This document shows positions 8,548-17,078 of a DNA stretch of 64,000 nucleotides, in pieces. Origin of the DNA: DAOUJW01 sp965218945 (lineage in GTDB: Bacteria; Chloroflexota; Dehalococcoidia; Lucifugimonadales; UBA2985). Position 1 is the stretch's first letter; every line of letters starts with the position of its first letter. The translations under genes were made by a program, and so were the position numbers. The stretch is taken from contig OZ244718.1 of NCBI GenBank assembly GCA_965218945.1, positions 1,364,001-1,428,000 on the forward strand. The letters run 5' to 3'. The notes under the pieces are model-generated. The model was not told the DNA's origin and did no database searches. It saw nothing but the letters and a program-made list of their open reading frames with translations.

Positions 8548-9789
8548 GTGACAAAACGAGTAGTAATTACAGGGCTGGGGATCATTAGCCCGGTTGGTCT
8601 AAGCGCCGCCACCACTTGGGAGTCCCTTCTGGCGGGAAGGTCCGGCGCGGACTACATAAGCGATTTTGACCCCGAACCCTTTCAGACAAAGATCGCAGCC
8701 GAGGTCAAGGGATTCGAGCCTACGGACTTTCTCGACCGCAAGGAAGCCAGGCGGATGGACCGGTTTGTCCAGTTCGCGGCCGTGGCCTCCCAGGAGGCCG
8801 TGGCCTATGCCGGCTTGGACCTGGGCAAAGAGAACGCCGAGAGGGTGTCGGTTATGATAGGCAGCGGGATTGGTGGTATACGGACACTGTCTGAGGGCTT
8901 CGAGACGATGTTTCAGAAGGGGCCGTCCAGGGTCAATCCATTTCTCATACCTATGATGCTTGGAGACATGGCCTCCGGAAGGGTGTCCATGCTGATGGGA
9001 GCCAAGGGCCCCAACTACAGCGCCCTATCCTCCTGCTCGACCGGGGCGGACACCATTGGAGAGGCCTCATTGGTGATTCAGAGGGGCGACGCCGACGTCG
9101 CCATCACCGGAGGCAGCGAGGCTGCCATATGCCCCATCGGTATAGCGGGATTCAACGCCTGCAACGCCCTGTCCAGCAGAAACGACGATCCACAGAGAGC
9201 TTCCCGCCCCTTCGACGCCGGCCGCGATGGATTTGTGATGGGCGAGGGGGCCGGTATTCTTATCCTTGAGAGCTTGGAGCACGCTCTGGACAGGGGCGCC
9301 ACTCCTCTGGCCGAGCTTGTAGGGTACGGCGCCACTGCCGACGCCTACCACATAACCCAACCCGCGCCGGAGGGAGAGGGAGGGGCAAGGGCCATGAGAA
9401 TTGCCCTGAAGAAGGCCGGGCTAAGTCCCAAAGATGTCGATTACATCAACGCCCACGGCACATCCACTCCAATGAACGACAAATTCGAGACAATGGGCAT
9501 CAAGTCCGTCTTTGGCGAGGAGGCTTACAAGATACCAATCAGCTCCACCAAGTCCATGACAGGCCATCTCCTAGGGGCTGCCGGAGCGCTGGAGGCCGCT
9601 ATAGCCGTCCTGGCTATCCGCAACGGCGCCATACCACCCACCATCAACCTGGAGGAGCCCGACCCGGACTGCGACCTGGACTACACGCCATACACGCCCC
9701 GCCGGGGCAGGGTGACGACCGCCATATCCAACTCCCTGGGCTTCGGTGGTCACAACACCTGCCTTGCCTTCAGGAGCTATGAGGGCTAG
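8548..9789 (+). CDS. fabF: 3-oxoacyl-[acyl-carrier-protein] synthase II (FabF)
   Basis: 413 residues from the GTG at 8548, which has AAAGGA upstream. A TTG at 8530 is an in-frame alternative. The N-terminus KRVVITGLGIISPVG is typical. The catalytic Cys lies in LSSCSTGADTIGEA and the two His in NAHGTSTPMND and STKSMTGHLLGAAG, with the C-terminal NSLGFGGHN. It condenses acyl-ACP with malonyl-ACP in type II fatty-acid elongation. No acpP or other fab gene is adjacent. The active-site context SSCSTG differs slightly from the common ACATG, so another thiolase-fold KAS is possible but less likely. Confidence 0.93.
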   Translation: MTKRVVITGLGIISPVGLSAATTWESLLAGRSGADYISDFDPEPFQTKIAAEVKGFEPTDFLDRKEARRMDRFVQFAAVASQEAVAYAGLDLGKENAERVSVMIGSGIGGIRTLSEGFETMFQKGPSRVNPFLIPMMLGDMASGRVSMLMGAKGPNYSALSSCSTGADTIGEASLVIQRGDADVAITGGSEAAICPIGIAGFNACNALSSRNDDPQRASRPFDAGRDGFVMGEGAGILILESLEHALDRGATPLAELVGYGATADAYHITQPAPEGEGGARAMRIALKKAGLSPKDVDYINAHGTSTPMNDKFETMGIKSVFGEEAYKIPISSTKSMTGHLLGAAGALEAAIAVLAIRNGAIPPTINLEEPDPDCDLDYTPYTPRRGRVTTAISNSLGFGGHNTCLAFRSYEG

Positions 9790-9810
9790 GGGCGGACTGG
9801 CGCTCAGTTT

Positions 9811-9894
9811 CCGCTCATGGTGAGCCTGTCGAACCATATGAGCGGCACATTGTGTTGTCATCTCGCTCACTCCCTTCGACAAGCTCAGGGTGAG
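9811..9894. repeat. Two short dispersed-type hairpin repeats (GGTGAGCCTGTCGAAC / TTCGACAAGCTCAGGG)
   Basis: The unit at 9811-9845 has arms CCGCTCAT and ATGAGCGG around GGTGAGCCTGTCGAACC. A second unit at 9866-9894 has CTCAC...GTGAG around CCCTTCGACAAGCTCAGG. The two units are mutually complementary in the TCGAC/GTCGA core. Such elements are common as dispersed intergenic palindromes. Here they fill the gap between fabF and recJ. Confidence 0.65.
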
Positions 9895-9947
9895 TGGGCA
9901 AACCGGAGCATGGCAATAGTCGAAACCGTGCAACGGACGGACAAACC

Positions 9948-11639
9948 TTGACCGGCCGTAGGGCGTGGCGGGTAGCGTCTCGAGCTCCCGCCGATGTAAA
10001 CGCCAGGCTGTCCGCCTACTCCCCGTTGGCGGCCCAGCTCCTCTACAACCGGGGCGTAACCGACCTGCCCTCGGCCAAGGCCTTCCTCTCCACAGACGAG
10101 AGGCTGTTGGAAGACTCCCTCCTCCTTCCCAACATTCAGTCCGCCGTATCCAGGATTCACCGCGCCCTCCGCGACGGCGAGACCATTGGTATATTCGGGG
10201 ATTTCGACGCCGACGGCGTCACCGCCACAGCCCTGCTGGTGGAGGGCCTTGCCAGGCTGGGCGGTAGGGTCATTCCCTATTTGCCGCACCGTGTGAAGGA
10301 AGGCCACGGTCTGAACTCGCAGGCCGTTCACGCCCTCCGCGAGCAGGGGGTAACTCTGCTGATCACCGTGGACTGCGGCGTAACCTCCGTCGATGAGGTG
10401 AGCGAGGCTGCATCACTGGGCATGGATACCGTCATCACTGACCACCACACTCCCCTGCCCCGTCTCCCCGACGCCTGTGCGATTGTGAATCCCAAGCTGG
10501 ACGGCTCCATTTATCCCTTCCCGCACCTGGCGGGCGTGGGACTTGCATTCAAGCTGGTGACCGCCCTGTACGCCTACATGGACAGGTCGTGGGACGAAAC
10601 ACTGCTGCAACTGGCTGCTCTGGGCACTGTGACCGACGTGACTCCCCTCGTGGGCGAAAACCGCTACATTGTGGCAGCGGGCCTGCGCTCCCTGAACACC
10701 AACCCCAGGCCGGGCTTGAAGGAGATCGTTCGGCTGGCCGGCCTGGAGGCCGGTGAGCTGGACACGGAGACGATAGCCTACACGCTGGGGCCGCGCCTCA
10801 ACGCCCCGGGCAGGCTGGAGCACGCCAGTAAAGGCTATAACCTCCTTCGCGCCGCGTCCACGGAGGAAGCGGCTCCCCTGGCACGCGAAATGGAGCGCAT
10901 GAACCGGGAGCGCCAGGGCCTGACCCAGAAGGCCCAGGACGCGGCAAAGCGCCTGATGGGCATCGAGTCTCCCACTATGCCTATAACTGTCCTCTGGAGC
11001 GAGGAATTCCAACCGGGGATAGTGGGTCTGCTGGCGAGCCGTCTGGTGGAGGAGAGATGGCGGCCTGCTGTGGTGGTGGCCCTGGACGAAGACCTGGGCA
11101 GGGGCAGTTGCCGTAGCATCCCGGAGTTCGACCTGGCGTCCGCGTTGACGGAGTGTGGCGACCTCTTCGATCGATTCGGCGGCCATCCCAGGGCTGCGGG
11201 TTTCGTCATACCCAGGGAGAAGCTCCCATTGCTGAAGGAGCGGCTGGAAGCGATAGCCGTCAGGGAGCTTTCGGGTATGGACTTGCAGCCTGCCATAGAC
11301 ATCGATGCGCACGTACGCATATCGTCACTTATGGGCGACAACTTCCGTTTTCTCCAGAGCCTGGCGCCTTACGGGGAGGCCAACCCCAAGCCGGTGTTCC
11401 TGACAAAGGGAGTGAAGGTGCTTGACGCCCAGCCTGTGGGCGCTCAGGGCAATCACCTGCGGCTGAAGCTGCACCACGAGGGATCGGTGTGGGCCGGAAT
11501 GGCCTTTGGCTTAGGGGCGGACTGGAGCGGGGAAACGGAACTCCTGGACATCGTCTACAGCCTGAGCGTCGACACTTGGGGAGGGTCAAGGACCCTGAAG
11601 CTGATTATCGAGGACTTCCAGCCTAGCCGGAGCGTCTGA
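9948..11639 (+). CDS. recJ: Single-stranded-DNA-specific exonuclease RecJ
   Basis: About 563 residues, a normal RecJ length. The DHH motifs are present: IFGDFDADGVTAT, VDCGVTS and ITDHHTPLP. The DHHA1 domain has GGHPRAAGFVIP and is followed by an OB-fold tail. RecJ degrades single-stranded DNA 5' to 3' in recombination and mismatch repair, using Mn2+. I prefer the TTG at 9948. A GTG at 9894 is in frame but lies inside the palindromic repeat and would add 18 residues without family similarity. The gene is alone on this strand, downstream of fabF. Confidence 0.92.
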   Translation: MTGRRAWRVASRAPADVNARLSAYSPLAAQLLYNRGVTDLPSAKAFLSTDERLLEDSLLLPNIQSAVSRIHRALRDGETIGIFGDFDADGVTATALLVEGLARLGGRVIPYLPHRVKEGHGLNSQAVHALREQGVTLLITVDCGVTSVDEVSEAASLGMDTVITDHHTPLPRLPDACAIVNPKLDGSIYPFPHLAGVGLAFKLVTALYAYMDRSWDETLLQLAALGTVTDVTPLVGENRYIVAAGLRSLNTNPRPGLKEIVRLAGLEAGELDTETIAYTLGPRLNAPGRLEHASKGYNLLRAASTEEAAPLAREMERMNRERQGLTQKAQDAAKRLMGIESPTMPITVLWSEEFQPGIVGLLASRLVEERWRPAVVVALDEDLGRGSCRSIPEFDLASALTECGDLFDRFGGHPRAAGFVIPREKLPLLKERLEAIAVRELSGMDLQPAIDIDAHVRISSLMGDNFRFLQSLAPYGEANPKPVFLTKGVKVLDAQPVGAQGNHLRLKLHHEGSVWAGMAFGLGADWSGETELLDIVYSLSVDTWGGSRTLKLIIEDFQPSRSV

Positions 11640-11657
11640 TGCTGCCGCGGCGACCTT

Positions 11658-12485
11658 CTAGTGCCACGGTCGCCATCTGCCGCCCATTGACGTGTGTTCC
11701 ATCTCGTCCCGCGGCACCAGGCGCCCCACAAATATTAGAAGAGGCAGAGCAATCCCTATCACTACGATAGCGATGATGTGCGCCTCCTGGAGGCCGGCAA
11801 ACCAGACCTTGTCTTCTCGCAGAAAGCTGATGAAAAACCGCCCGAAAGAGTACAGGCCAATGTACATGGCAAAGAGCATGCCGTCCGGCCGTATGCGTCC
11901 TCGCATCTTCCAGACTATGCCGAGCACCACCATATTCCATATCATCTCGTAGACGATTACGGGGTGAGAGGCAAGCATTCGGTGTACCTGGTAGGAAAGG
12001 CTGTCAGGGTGGCTGTACACGAATCCCCAAGGCAGGTCCGTGACTTTTGCGATGTGCTCCCCGTTGATGATGTCGCCAATCCTGCCTACGGTCTGGCCTA
12101 CTAGAATGGCCGGCGCTGCCAGGTCAGCCAGCTTCCCGATGGGATAGCCCTGGATCTTGGCGTACAAGACTCCGGCCAGCAGGCCGCCTATTATGGCTCC
12201 GAAGAGGGCGATGCCGCCGCTCCAGATGGCGAGGATCTCCGCGGGGTTGTTGCCGTAGACGTCCCATCTGTCTATGACGTGGAATATCCGCGCGCCCAGG
12301 ATACCTCCGATGATGGCCCAGATGGCGGTGGCGTAGACTACGTCCGGCTCTATATCCTCTGACCGGGCCCAACGGGCCACCAGAATCACTGAAATCACTA
12401 CGGCTACAAACGAAAAAAAGCCGTGCCAGGTCAGGATAAAGTTCCCGGCCTGAAATATGTTAGGGTCAATTCCAATGTGGAACAT
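11658..12485 (-). CDS. lgt: Phosphatidylglycerol-prolipoprotein diacylglyceryl transferase (Lgt)
   Basis: 275 residues with about seven membrane segments and the family patterns WHGFFSF near the N-terminus and GRIGDIINGEH in the middle. It attaches diacylglycerol from phosphatidylglycerol to the lipobox cysteine of preprolipoproteins in the cytoplasmic membrane. A lipobox lipoprotein is encoded in this window at 61539-62471. In the E. coli signature GRxGNxINGE the residue equivalent to N146 is Asp here, and the glycine equivalent to G154 also appears changed. The gene converges with recJ. No strong ribosome binding site precedes the ATG. Confidence 0.88.
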   Translation of the reverse strand: MFHIGIDPNIFQAGNFILTWHGFFSFVAVVISVILVARWARSEDIEPDVVYATAIWAIIGGILGARIFHVIDRWDVYGNNPAEILAIWSGGIALFGAIIGGLLAGVLYAKIQGYPIGKLADLAAPAILVGQTVGRIGDIINGEHIAKVTDLPWGFVYSHPDSLSYQVHRMLASHPVIVYEMIWNMVVLGIVWKMRGRIRPDGMLFAMYIGLYSFGRFFISFLREDKVWFAGLQEAHIIAIVVIGIALPLLIFVGRLVPRDEMEHTSMGGRWRPWH

Positions 12486-12870
12486 CCAGACGTCAACCTT
12501 TCCCCTTCAGATGGTAACAGGGAGGATTCTACATTTGGGCTATAGGGCTGTCAAGGAAGTGTACTCGTTCAGTACATATGAGACAGTAGAGGTCGAACGC
12601 CGGGGCGTAGCGTCTGGCGGACTCGTTCCCGGTTTCCATCCACTGTCCACCTGCGAAAGTATTTTAGACCGTTTGCCAAGGCGGCTGATAGTGCGGGGGC
12701 ATCCGCCATTGACTACCTCTTGAAGGTTCACACTGCATGGTCTTCCTCCGGGCTTGTGCCGGGAGTAGCGCTGTCAGAACATCTTACTGGTAGTCAGTCC
12801 GGCCGTTTGAATTTGGTTTGTGTGTCATCCGTGAATGTCAATACAGGTGCAAGACTTTGAAAACACCCTC
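12486..12870. other. Intergenic region, no recognisable feature
   Basis: About 385 bp between lgt and the gene at 12871-13527, upstream of lgt. The short open frames have no ribosome binding site and low-complexity translations. The lgt promoter must lie near 12490-12560, but I cannot pick clear boxes. Confidence 0.4.
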
Positions 12871-13527
12871 TTAGACATGGAATGGCCCACTCGCATGCTT
12901 ATTGTTTTGTTCGTCGTGCCACTTGGCAAGTTCACTGCCTGGGGTAACCAGGGTCAACCGCTGCCGCAAAATCTCTAGCGCCTCGTTCTCCGTAAAACCG
13001 GAAAAGATGGCGCGCCAGACAACGTTCCCAACGAACGCGCGGAACATCTGATGGTTACGCTGGAGTCCATGCCAGCTATCCATAATAGTTGTAGTTTCAG
13101 GTAATGCTTCTAAGTTGAGGGCTCGCTTCCCTGCGTGATGGAACCAAAGTTCTCGATTGTGAAACGGATACAGGTTTTGATGTTCCTGCAACTCAACCTC
13201 TTGCCGTCCCTCGTCCGAGGAATCCCAATCTGGGATAACCTTGGAACTGTCCAGGTCGCGTTGGAGTATTTCGATACTACGGGCAGGGTTGTCAAAGGAT
13301 GGGACGGCGTAATAGCTCAAGATAACCGTGCACCGCCCCGTGGTCACAACGCCGCCCCATTGCCCGATCCGGAAACTCATGTCCAGCCCCGTCACATCCA
13401 AAACCGTTGGGACAAAGCTGAAACTATCTGAACACACGTATTGAGGCGGCGAGATGTGCGGTGGCTCCATTCTGCTCTTTGCTTTCCTATGACTTGCTGA
13501 ACTCAGGATGCGACGCAGACGTTGCAT
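12871..13527 (-). CDS. Hypothetical protein
   Basis: A 218-residue protein I do not recognise. It is soluble, mixed alpha/beta in appearance, without a signal peptide. A central segment runs DVTGLDMSFRIGQWGGVVTT and a His-rich stretch includes LWFHHAGKR and SWHGLQRNHQMF. The last 40 residues look helical (NEALEILRQRLTLV). An in-frame ATG at 13470 (MEPPHISPP) is an alternative start. It sits beside a frameshifted secreted-protein gene and looks like accessory DNA between housekeeping blocks. Frame length and protein-like composition are the only support. Confidence 0.55.
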   Translation of the reverse strand: MQRLRRILSSASHRKAKSRMEPPHISPPQYVCSDSFSFVPTVLDVTGLDMSFRIGQWGGVVTTGRCTVILSYYAVPSFDNPARSIEILQRDLDSSKVIPDWDSSDEGRQEVELQEHQNLYPFHNRELWFHHAGKRALNLEALPETTTIMDSWHGLQRNHQMFRAFVGNVVWRAIFSGFTENEALEILRQRLTLVTPGSELAKWHDEQNNKHASGPFHV

Positions 13528-13565
13528 AGAGTAGGCCGAGCATTCAGATGCGTATGTTCAGGCCA

Positions 13566-14082
13566 CTAATCAATCTGTATCCATGGGTCAGCGCTGACAC
13601 CAACTTCTTGACCAGTGGGCCAGAACACCCCATGCGTAGTCTCCACTCTATACCATCCCGGCTCAAGGGTCTCCGACACATAGTAGACCTTGCCTGTAGG
13701 GATCTGCCATGACCCTGCCCCAACATTTCTGCCGTCGTCCAGATACTGTTCAATGCTGGGGTCGAGGCAGATGAACCACATCCACGTATCGCATCTGATC
13801 AACTGCGCAACCATGGTCTGCGAGGTAGCAGGAGGCGTGCAGGACATGAAAGACCTACCGTAGATAAGCGCGGTGTTTCGCAGTCTCTCTGCTATTTCCG
13901 TAACATACCGGCTCCAAACTGCTGGCGCTTGCACTGTCCGAATCGCTGGCGCTTTTATACTTGGACCCGGTAGCCCAGTCAGTAGGGCCATCCGTAGGCG
14001 CAGCTCCAATAGAAAACATACCCAACGTGAGACATAGAAGGCCCAAGATCACCATCCTTGAGATATGGCATCCAAGAAGCAT
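13566..14082 (-). pseudogene. Secreted protein gene with an apparent frameshift
   Basis: The ATG at 14082 has a perfect GGAGGTG ribosome binding site. It opens a signal peptide (MVILGLLCLTLGMFSIGAA) and a Ser/Ala/Asp-rich linker, but that frame closes at 13855. The frame one base away, open from above 14009 to 13566, continues with protein-like sequence. It ends in a domain of the pattern KVYYVSETLEPGWYRVE, similar to small extracellular repeats that read tYxVGxdIxPGtYr. The parsimonious reading is one exported protein of about 170 residues, disrupted once between about 13860 and 14000. It could be a true pseudogene, programmed shifting or a base error; I cannot tell which. Confidence 0.55.
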
Positions 14083-14232
14083 TTAGAGCACCTCCAGGTG
14101 TCTGCACGGGCATTAGACTAGTAGACAGAAGGCTTACTCGTCAAGGGAGTGTAAGAACCCGGGCGTCTATTGGCTGCTATCAAGAACGATGTGATAGAAT
14201 ATGCTCCATCAAGTCTCACAGGCGAGAGTGTT

Positions 14233-15141
14233 ATGAGGGAAATGGTAAGAGCCTTTCTGGACTACCTCACATCTGAGAGGGGGTTGTCCGGCAATACGGT
14301 TGCCGCCTACGGCAGCGACCTGAACCAGTTGGTGGACCTGATGGAGGAGCGAGGCTTCAAGGGAGACTGGGATTCCATGGACAGATCCCTGCTGACCAAC
14401 TACGCTCTGGAACTTCAGGAGAGGGGATACTCGGCCACCACCCGCGCCAGGAAGATCGCATCACTGAAATCCATGTTCAACTTCCTGGTGGAGGAAGGTG
14501 TAGTCGAGGAGGACCCGACGGAGTCGCTCTCGTCCCCTCGCATAGGCCGGGCGCTGCCCAAGTCGCTAAGCGAAGAGGAGATGGCCCTGCTGCTTCGGGA
14601 GGCGTACGCCGGAGAGGCCGTCGAGGCCCGGAGAGACGTGGCGATGATCGAGCTGATGTACGCCTCCGGGATGAGGGTAAGCGAGTTGGTCTCCCTTGCC
14701 GTGGGAGACCTGAACGTGAAAGAGAAGTACGTGCGCTGCTTGGGGAAAGGCTTCAAAGAGCGACTGATTAGCCTGCACGACCAGGCTGTAGACACGGTTG
14801 ACGCGTATCTGGCGGAGGTCAGGCCGGAGATACTTGCTCCACGCGGCAAGGACGGTGAGAAGGAGGACGCTCTGTTTCTCAACCACCGAGGGGAGCGTCT
14901 GACTCGACAGGGCTTCTGGCTCATCCTGAAGGGCTACGGACGCAGGGCGGGCATTCGCACTCCCATCACTCCACACACCCTGAGGCACAGCTTCGCCACG
15001 CACATGCTGCGCGGTGGAGCGCCCCTGCGTTATCTTCAGGAGCTCCTGGGCCACGCCAGCATATCCACAACCCAGGTGTACACCCATCTGGCCGAAGATC
15101 AGGTTGAGAGAGACTACAACTTGGCCCATCCAAGGGCCTGA
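14233..15141 (+). CDS. Tyrosine recombinase XerC/XerD
   Basis: 302 residues from the ATG at 14233; an in-frame ATG at 14170 would add 21 atypical residues. There is an N-terminal SAM-like DNA-binding domain (FLDYLTSERGLSGNTVAAYG) and a catalytic domain with Arg in YASGMRVSELVSL, Lys in GKGFKERLI, HTLRHSFATHML, LGHASISTTQVYTH and the nucleophilic Tyr in QVYTH. This full-length set marks a chromosomal Xer recombinase that resolves chromosome dimers, rather than a phage integrase. XerC and XerD cannot be separated from sequence alone. rpiB follows 13 bp downstream. Confidence 0.9.
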   Translation: MREMVRAFLDYLTSERGLSGNTVAAYGSDLNQLVDLMEERGFKGDWDSMDRSLLTNYALELQERGYSATTRARKIASLKSMFNFLVEEGVVEEDPTESLSSPRIGRALPKSLSEEEMALLLREAYAGEAVEARRDVAMIELMYASGMRVSELVSLAVGDLNVKEKYVRCLGKGFKERLISLHDQAVDTVDAYLAEVRPEILAPRGKDGEKEDALFLNHRGERLTRQGFWLILKGYGRRAGIRTPITPHTLRHSFATHMLRGGAPLRYLQELLGHASISTTQVYTHLAEDQVERDYNLAHPRA

Positions 15142-15154
15142 CGGAGAGCGGCAG

Positions 15155-15622
15155 ATGAAGATAGCTGTCGGAAGCGACGAGAGAACTTCCCTGACGGACG
15201 CGGTGGTTGGAGAGTTGAAGGCCAAGGGGATGTCGGTTGAACTCGTGGGCGCCCTTGAGGAGGGCGACGACCCCGCGTGGCCGGAGGTGGGGCGCAGCGT
15301 AGCCGAAAGGGTGTCGAGCGGAGAGGCGGACCAGGGCATCCTCTTCTGCTGGACCGGGACTGGTGTGAGCATAGCTGCAAACAAGGTTCCCGGCGTGCGA
15401 GCGGCCCTCTGCACCGACGCCTCCACAGCTTCCGGAGCCCGTCAATGGAACCACGCCAACGTTCTGGTCATGGGACTGCGGCTCACCTCGCCGGAGGTGG
15501 CGCTTGAGATGCTCAACGCCTGGTTCTCCACGCCCCCGGGCGACGGAGAGAAAGCCGAGCTGGTGGACAGGCTGGAGGCCATCGACAAATCTTACAGATT
15601 CGCGGATAGGAACTCAACGTAG
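15155..15622 (+). CDS. rpiB: Ribose-5-phosphate isomerase B (RpiB/LacAB family)
   Basis: 155 residues from the ATG at 15155 with GGAGAG upstream. The N-terminus MKIAVGSDE and the active-site loop GILFCWTGTGVSIAANK with the conserved Cys match RpiB/LacAB isomerases, which interconvert ribose 5-phosphate and ribulose 5-phosphate in the pentose phosphate pathway. GVRAALCTDASTASGARQWNHANVL carries the second motif; the loop GTG(I/V)S is slightly divergent (CWTGTG). It follows the Xer gene by 13 bp and is probably co-transcribed. A related sugar-phosphate isomerase function is possible. Confidence 0.88.
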   Translation: MKIAVGSDERTSLTDAVVGELKAKGMSVELVGALEEGDDPAWPEVGRSVAERVSSGEADQGILFCWTGTGVSIAANKVPGVRAALCTDASTASGARQWNHANVLVMGLRLTSPEVALEMLNAWFSTPPGDGEKAELVDRLEAIDKSYRFADRNST

Positions 15623-15736
15623 GAAAATATTCCAAATTCCGCCCGGTGTGTCTTCCATTATTGCCCTATCGTCATATATGCTGTGAGTATACCGGTAAGC
15701 CTCACCGCTTGAAGCGATAAACTGAAGGAGAGTCTA

Positions 15737-16078
15737 ATGCCTAAGAAATCGCGGCGAGTTGCCGTGAGACAGGCGGAGCTAGGCCAGAGAAAACGAAGGT
15801 TCCACAGGGCTGGAGCGCAGGCCCAGGGCCCAGCAACGCAGGTCAGCGCCCCCACCGTCCAGAGCACAGAACCGATAGCCGCTACTTCGGAGGCACAGGC
15901 GGTCCCGCGGGCGGCCTCTGTACCGGAGACGCCGAGAAGCGCCCCACAGCCGGTGCCCGCCCCCACCCCTGCTGCCCGCGCCGCTGCGCCCTACATGTGG
16001 CCTGAGCTGAAACGGATTGGGGTCATAACGGGCGTGATGCTGGTCATCCTGGCCGTCCTCACTGCTGTGCTGAGATAG
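15737..16078 (+). CDS. Hypothetical protein with Ala/Pro-rich linker and C-terminal membrane anchor
   Basis: 113 residues. A basic N-terminus (MPKKSRRVAVRQAELGQRKRR) is followed by a low-complexity Ala/Pro/Thr region of about 60 residues and one C-terminal transmembrane helix (IGVITGVMLVILAVLTAVL). This is a tail-anchored architecture with the basic part in the cytoplasm. GAAGGAGAG precedes the ATG. No family or function is recognised. Confidence 0.7.
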   Translation: MPKKSRRVAVRQAELGQRKRRFHRAGAQAQGPATQVSAPTVQSTEPIAATSEAQAVPRAASVPETPRSAPQPVPAPTPAARAAAPYMWPELKRIGVITGVMLVILAVLTAVLR

Positions 16079-16179
16079 GCTCCGGCGCGTGCCGGCCCCG
16101 CTGTTAAGGGGCAACCGCGGCGCTCCGGCGTGTAGTCACTTCGAGCTGACGGTGGACTTGAAGTAGGGAACTGAGACGT

Positions 16180-16587
16180 ATGGACGTATTTATTACGAGC
16201 CTGAGACTATTGACAGGACTGGCGCTCGCAATAGTCTCCTTTGGGATCTTCATACCCTATTCTGTTAGGCCCGAGCGCTTTTTTATCAAGAGACTCAGGC
16301 CGACGAGCGGTCACAAGATCACCCATAGGCAGCTTCTCTCCAGGGCTTTTATTGGGGCCGGACTGCTTCCCGCCGGCGCTTGGATGCTCGGCTACCTGCT
16401 GATTGTCCGTAACGTTACCGGCATGTCGCTGCAAGACCAGATTACGGTGTGGCTTACAGTGACCTTGGTCGGAGGTCCGATTATAGGCTCTCTCGTCTAT
16501 TCACACTTCAGACTCCGTAGATACCACAGGCTAACCCCTGGCGAGCCGGCGAACTTGGAGGCAGGTTTTGTGCTACGCAAGCCGTGA
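16180..16587 (+). CDS. Hypothetical membrane protein
   Basis: 135 residues with three predicted membrane helices: LLTGLALAIVSFGIFIPY, AFIGAGLLPAGAWMLGYLLIV and ITVWLTVTLVGGPIIGSLVY. A basic loop lies between the first two. No family recognised. The Nudix gene begins 3 bp after its stop, so the two are in one transcript. Confidence 0.65.
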   Translation: MDVFITSLRLLTGLALAIVSFGIFIPYSVRPERFFIKRLRPTSGHKITHRQLLSRAFIGAGLLPAGAWMLGYLLIVRNVTGMSLQDQITVWLTVTLVGGPIIGSLVYSHFRLRRYHRLTPGEPANLEAGFVLRKP

Positions 16588-16590
16588 GCA

Positions 16591-17052
16591 ATGAAACACA
16601 GGATTAGAGCCGCGTCCCTGGTTGTCCAGGACGACAGGCTCCTGCTCATAAAGTCACGTATCCCCCAATCGGGTGAGATCTGTTGGATACCTCCCGGCGG
16701 AGGACTGTCGGGTGACGAGTCCATTTTCGATTGCGCCAGGCGGGAGACTTTTGAGGAAGCCGGCATCGCCGTTGACCTCGACAGGGTGGTCTACCTGGGA
16801 CAGTTCGTCGATGAATACTTCGACACACACAACTTTGAGGTGTTCATCCTGTGCAGCTCCTTCTCCGGGGATCTCACTATAGAGAACAACGTCGGAGAAC
16901 CCGACGCGATGGACGTTCTTGAGGCCAAGTTCCTGTCGCGCCAGGATATGAGAGACGTAGTAGTGTACCCGGAGATACTGAAAGACGAATTCTGGGAAGA
17001 CCTTGCAAGAGGCTTTCCGGAGGTCAGATACTTTGGCGTCCGGAGCGGCTAG
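16591..17052 (+). CDS. Nudix hydrolase
   Basis: 153 residues with an exact Nudix box: GGLSGDE, seven residues, then REtfEEAGI (GX5EX7REUXEEXGU) near residues 35-57. Nudix enzymes hydrolyse nucleoside diphosphates linked to another moiety, using Mg2+ held by the box glutamates. The N-terminus RIRAASLVVQDDRLLLIK is typical of MutT/ADP-ribose pyrophosphatase-like members, but substrate is open. It is translationally close to the upstream membrane protein and converges on ispH. Confidence 0.9.
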   Translation: MKHRIRAASLVVQDDRLLLIKSRIPQSGEICWIPPGGGLSGDESIFDCARRETFEEAGIAVDLDRVVYLGQFVDEYFDTHNFEVFILCSSFSGDLTIENNVGEPDAMDVLEAKFLSRQDMRDVVVYPEILKDEFWEDLARGFPEVRYFGVRSG

Positions 17053-17078
17053 CTGAAGACGAGATCGTGTCCCGGCGG

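Noticed and set aside
9571..9933. Minus-strand frame with LSLSKG and MVRQAHHER
   Set aside because: Antisense to fabF and produced by the palindromic repeat; a known artefact of such repeats.
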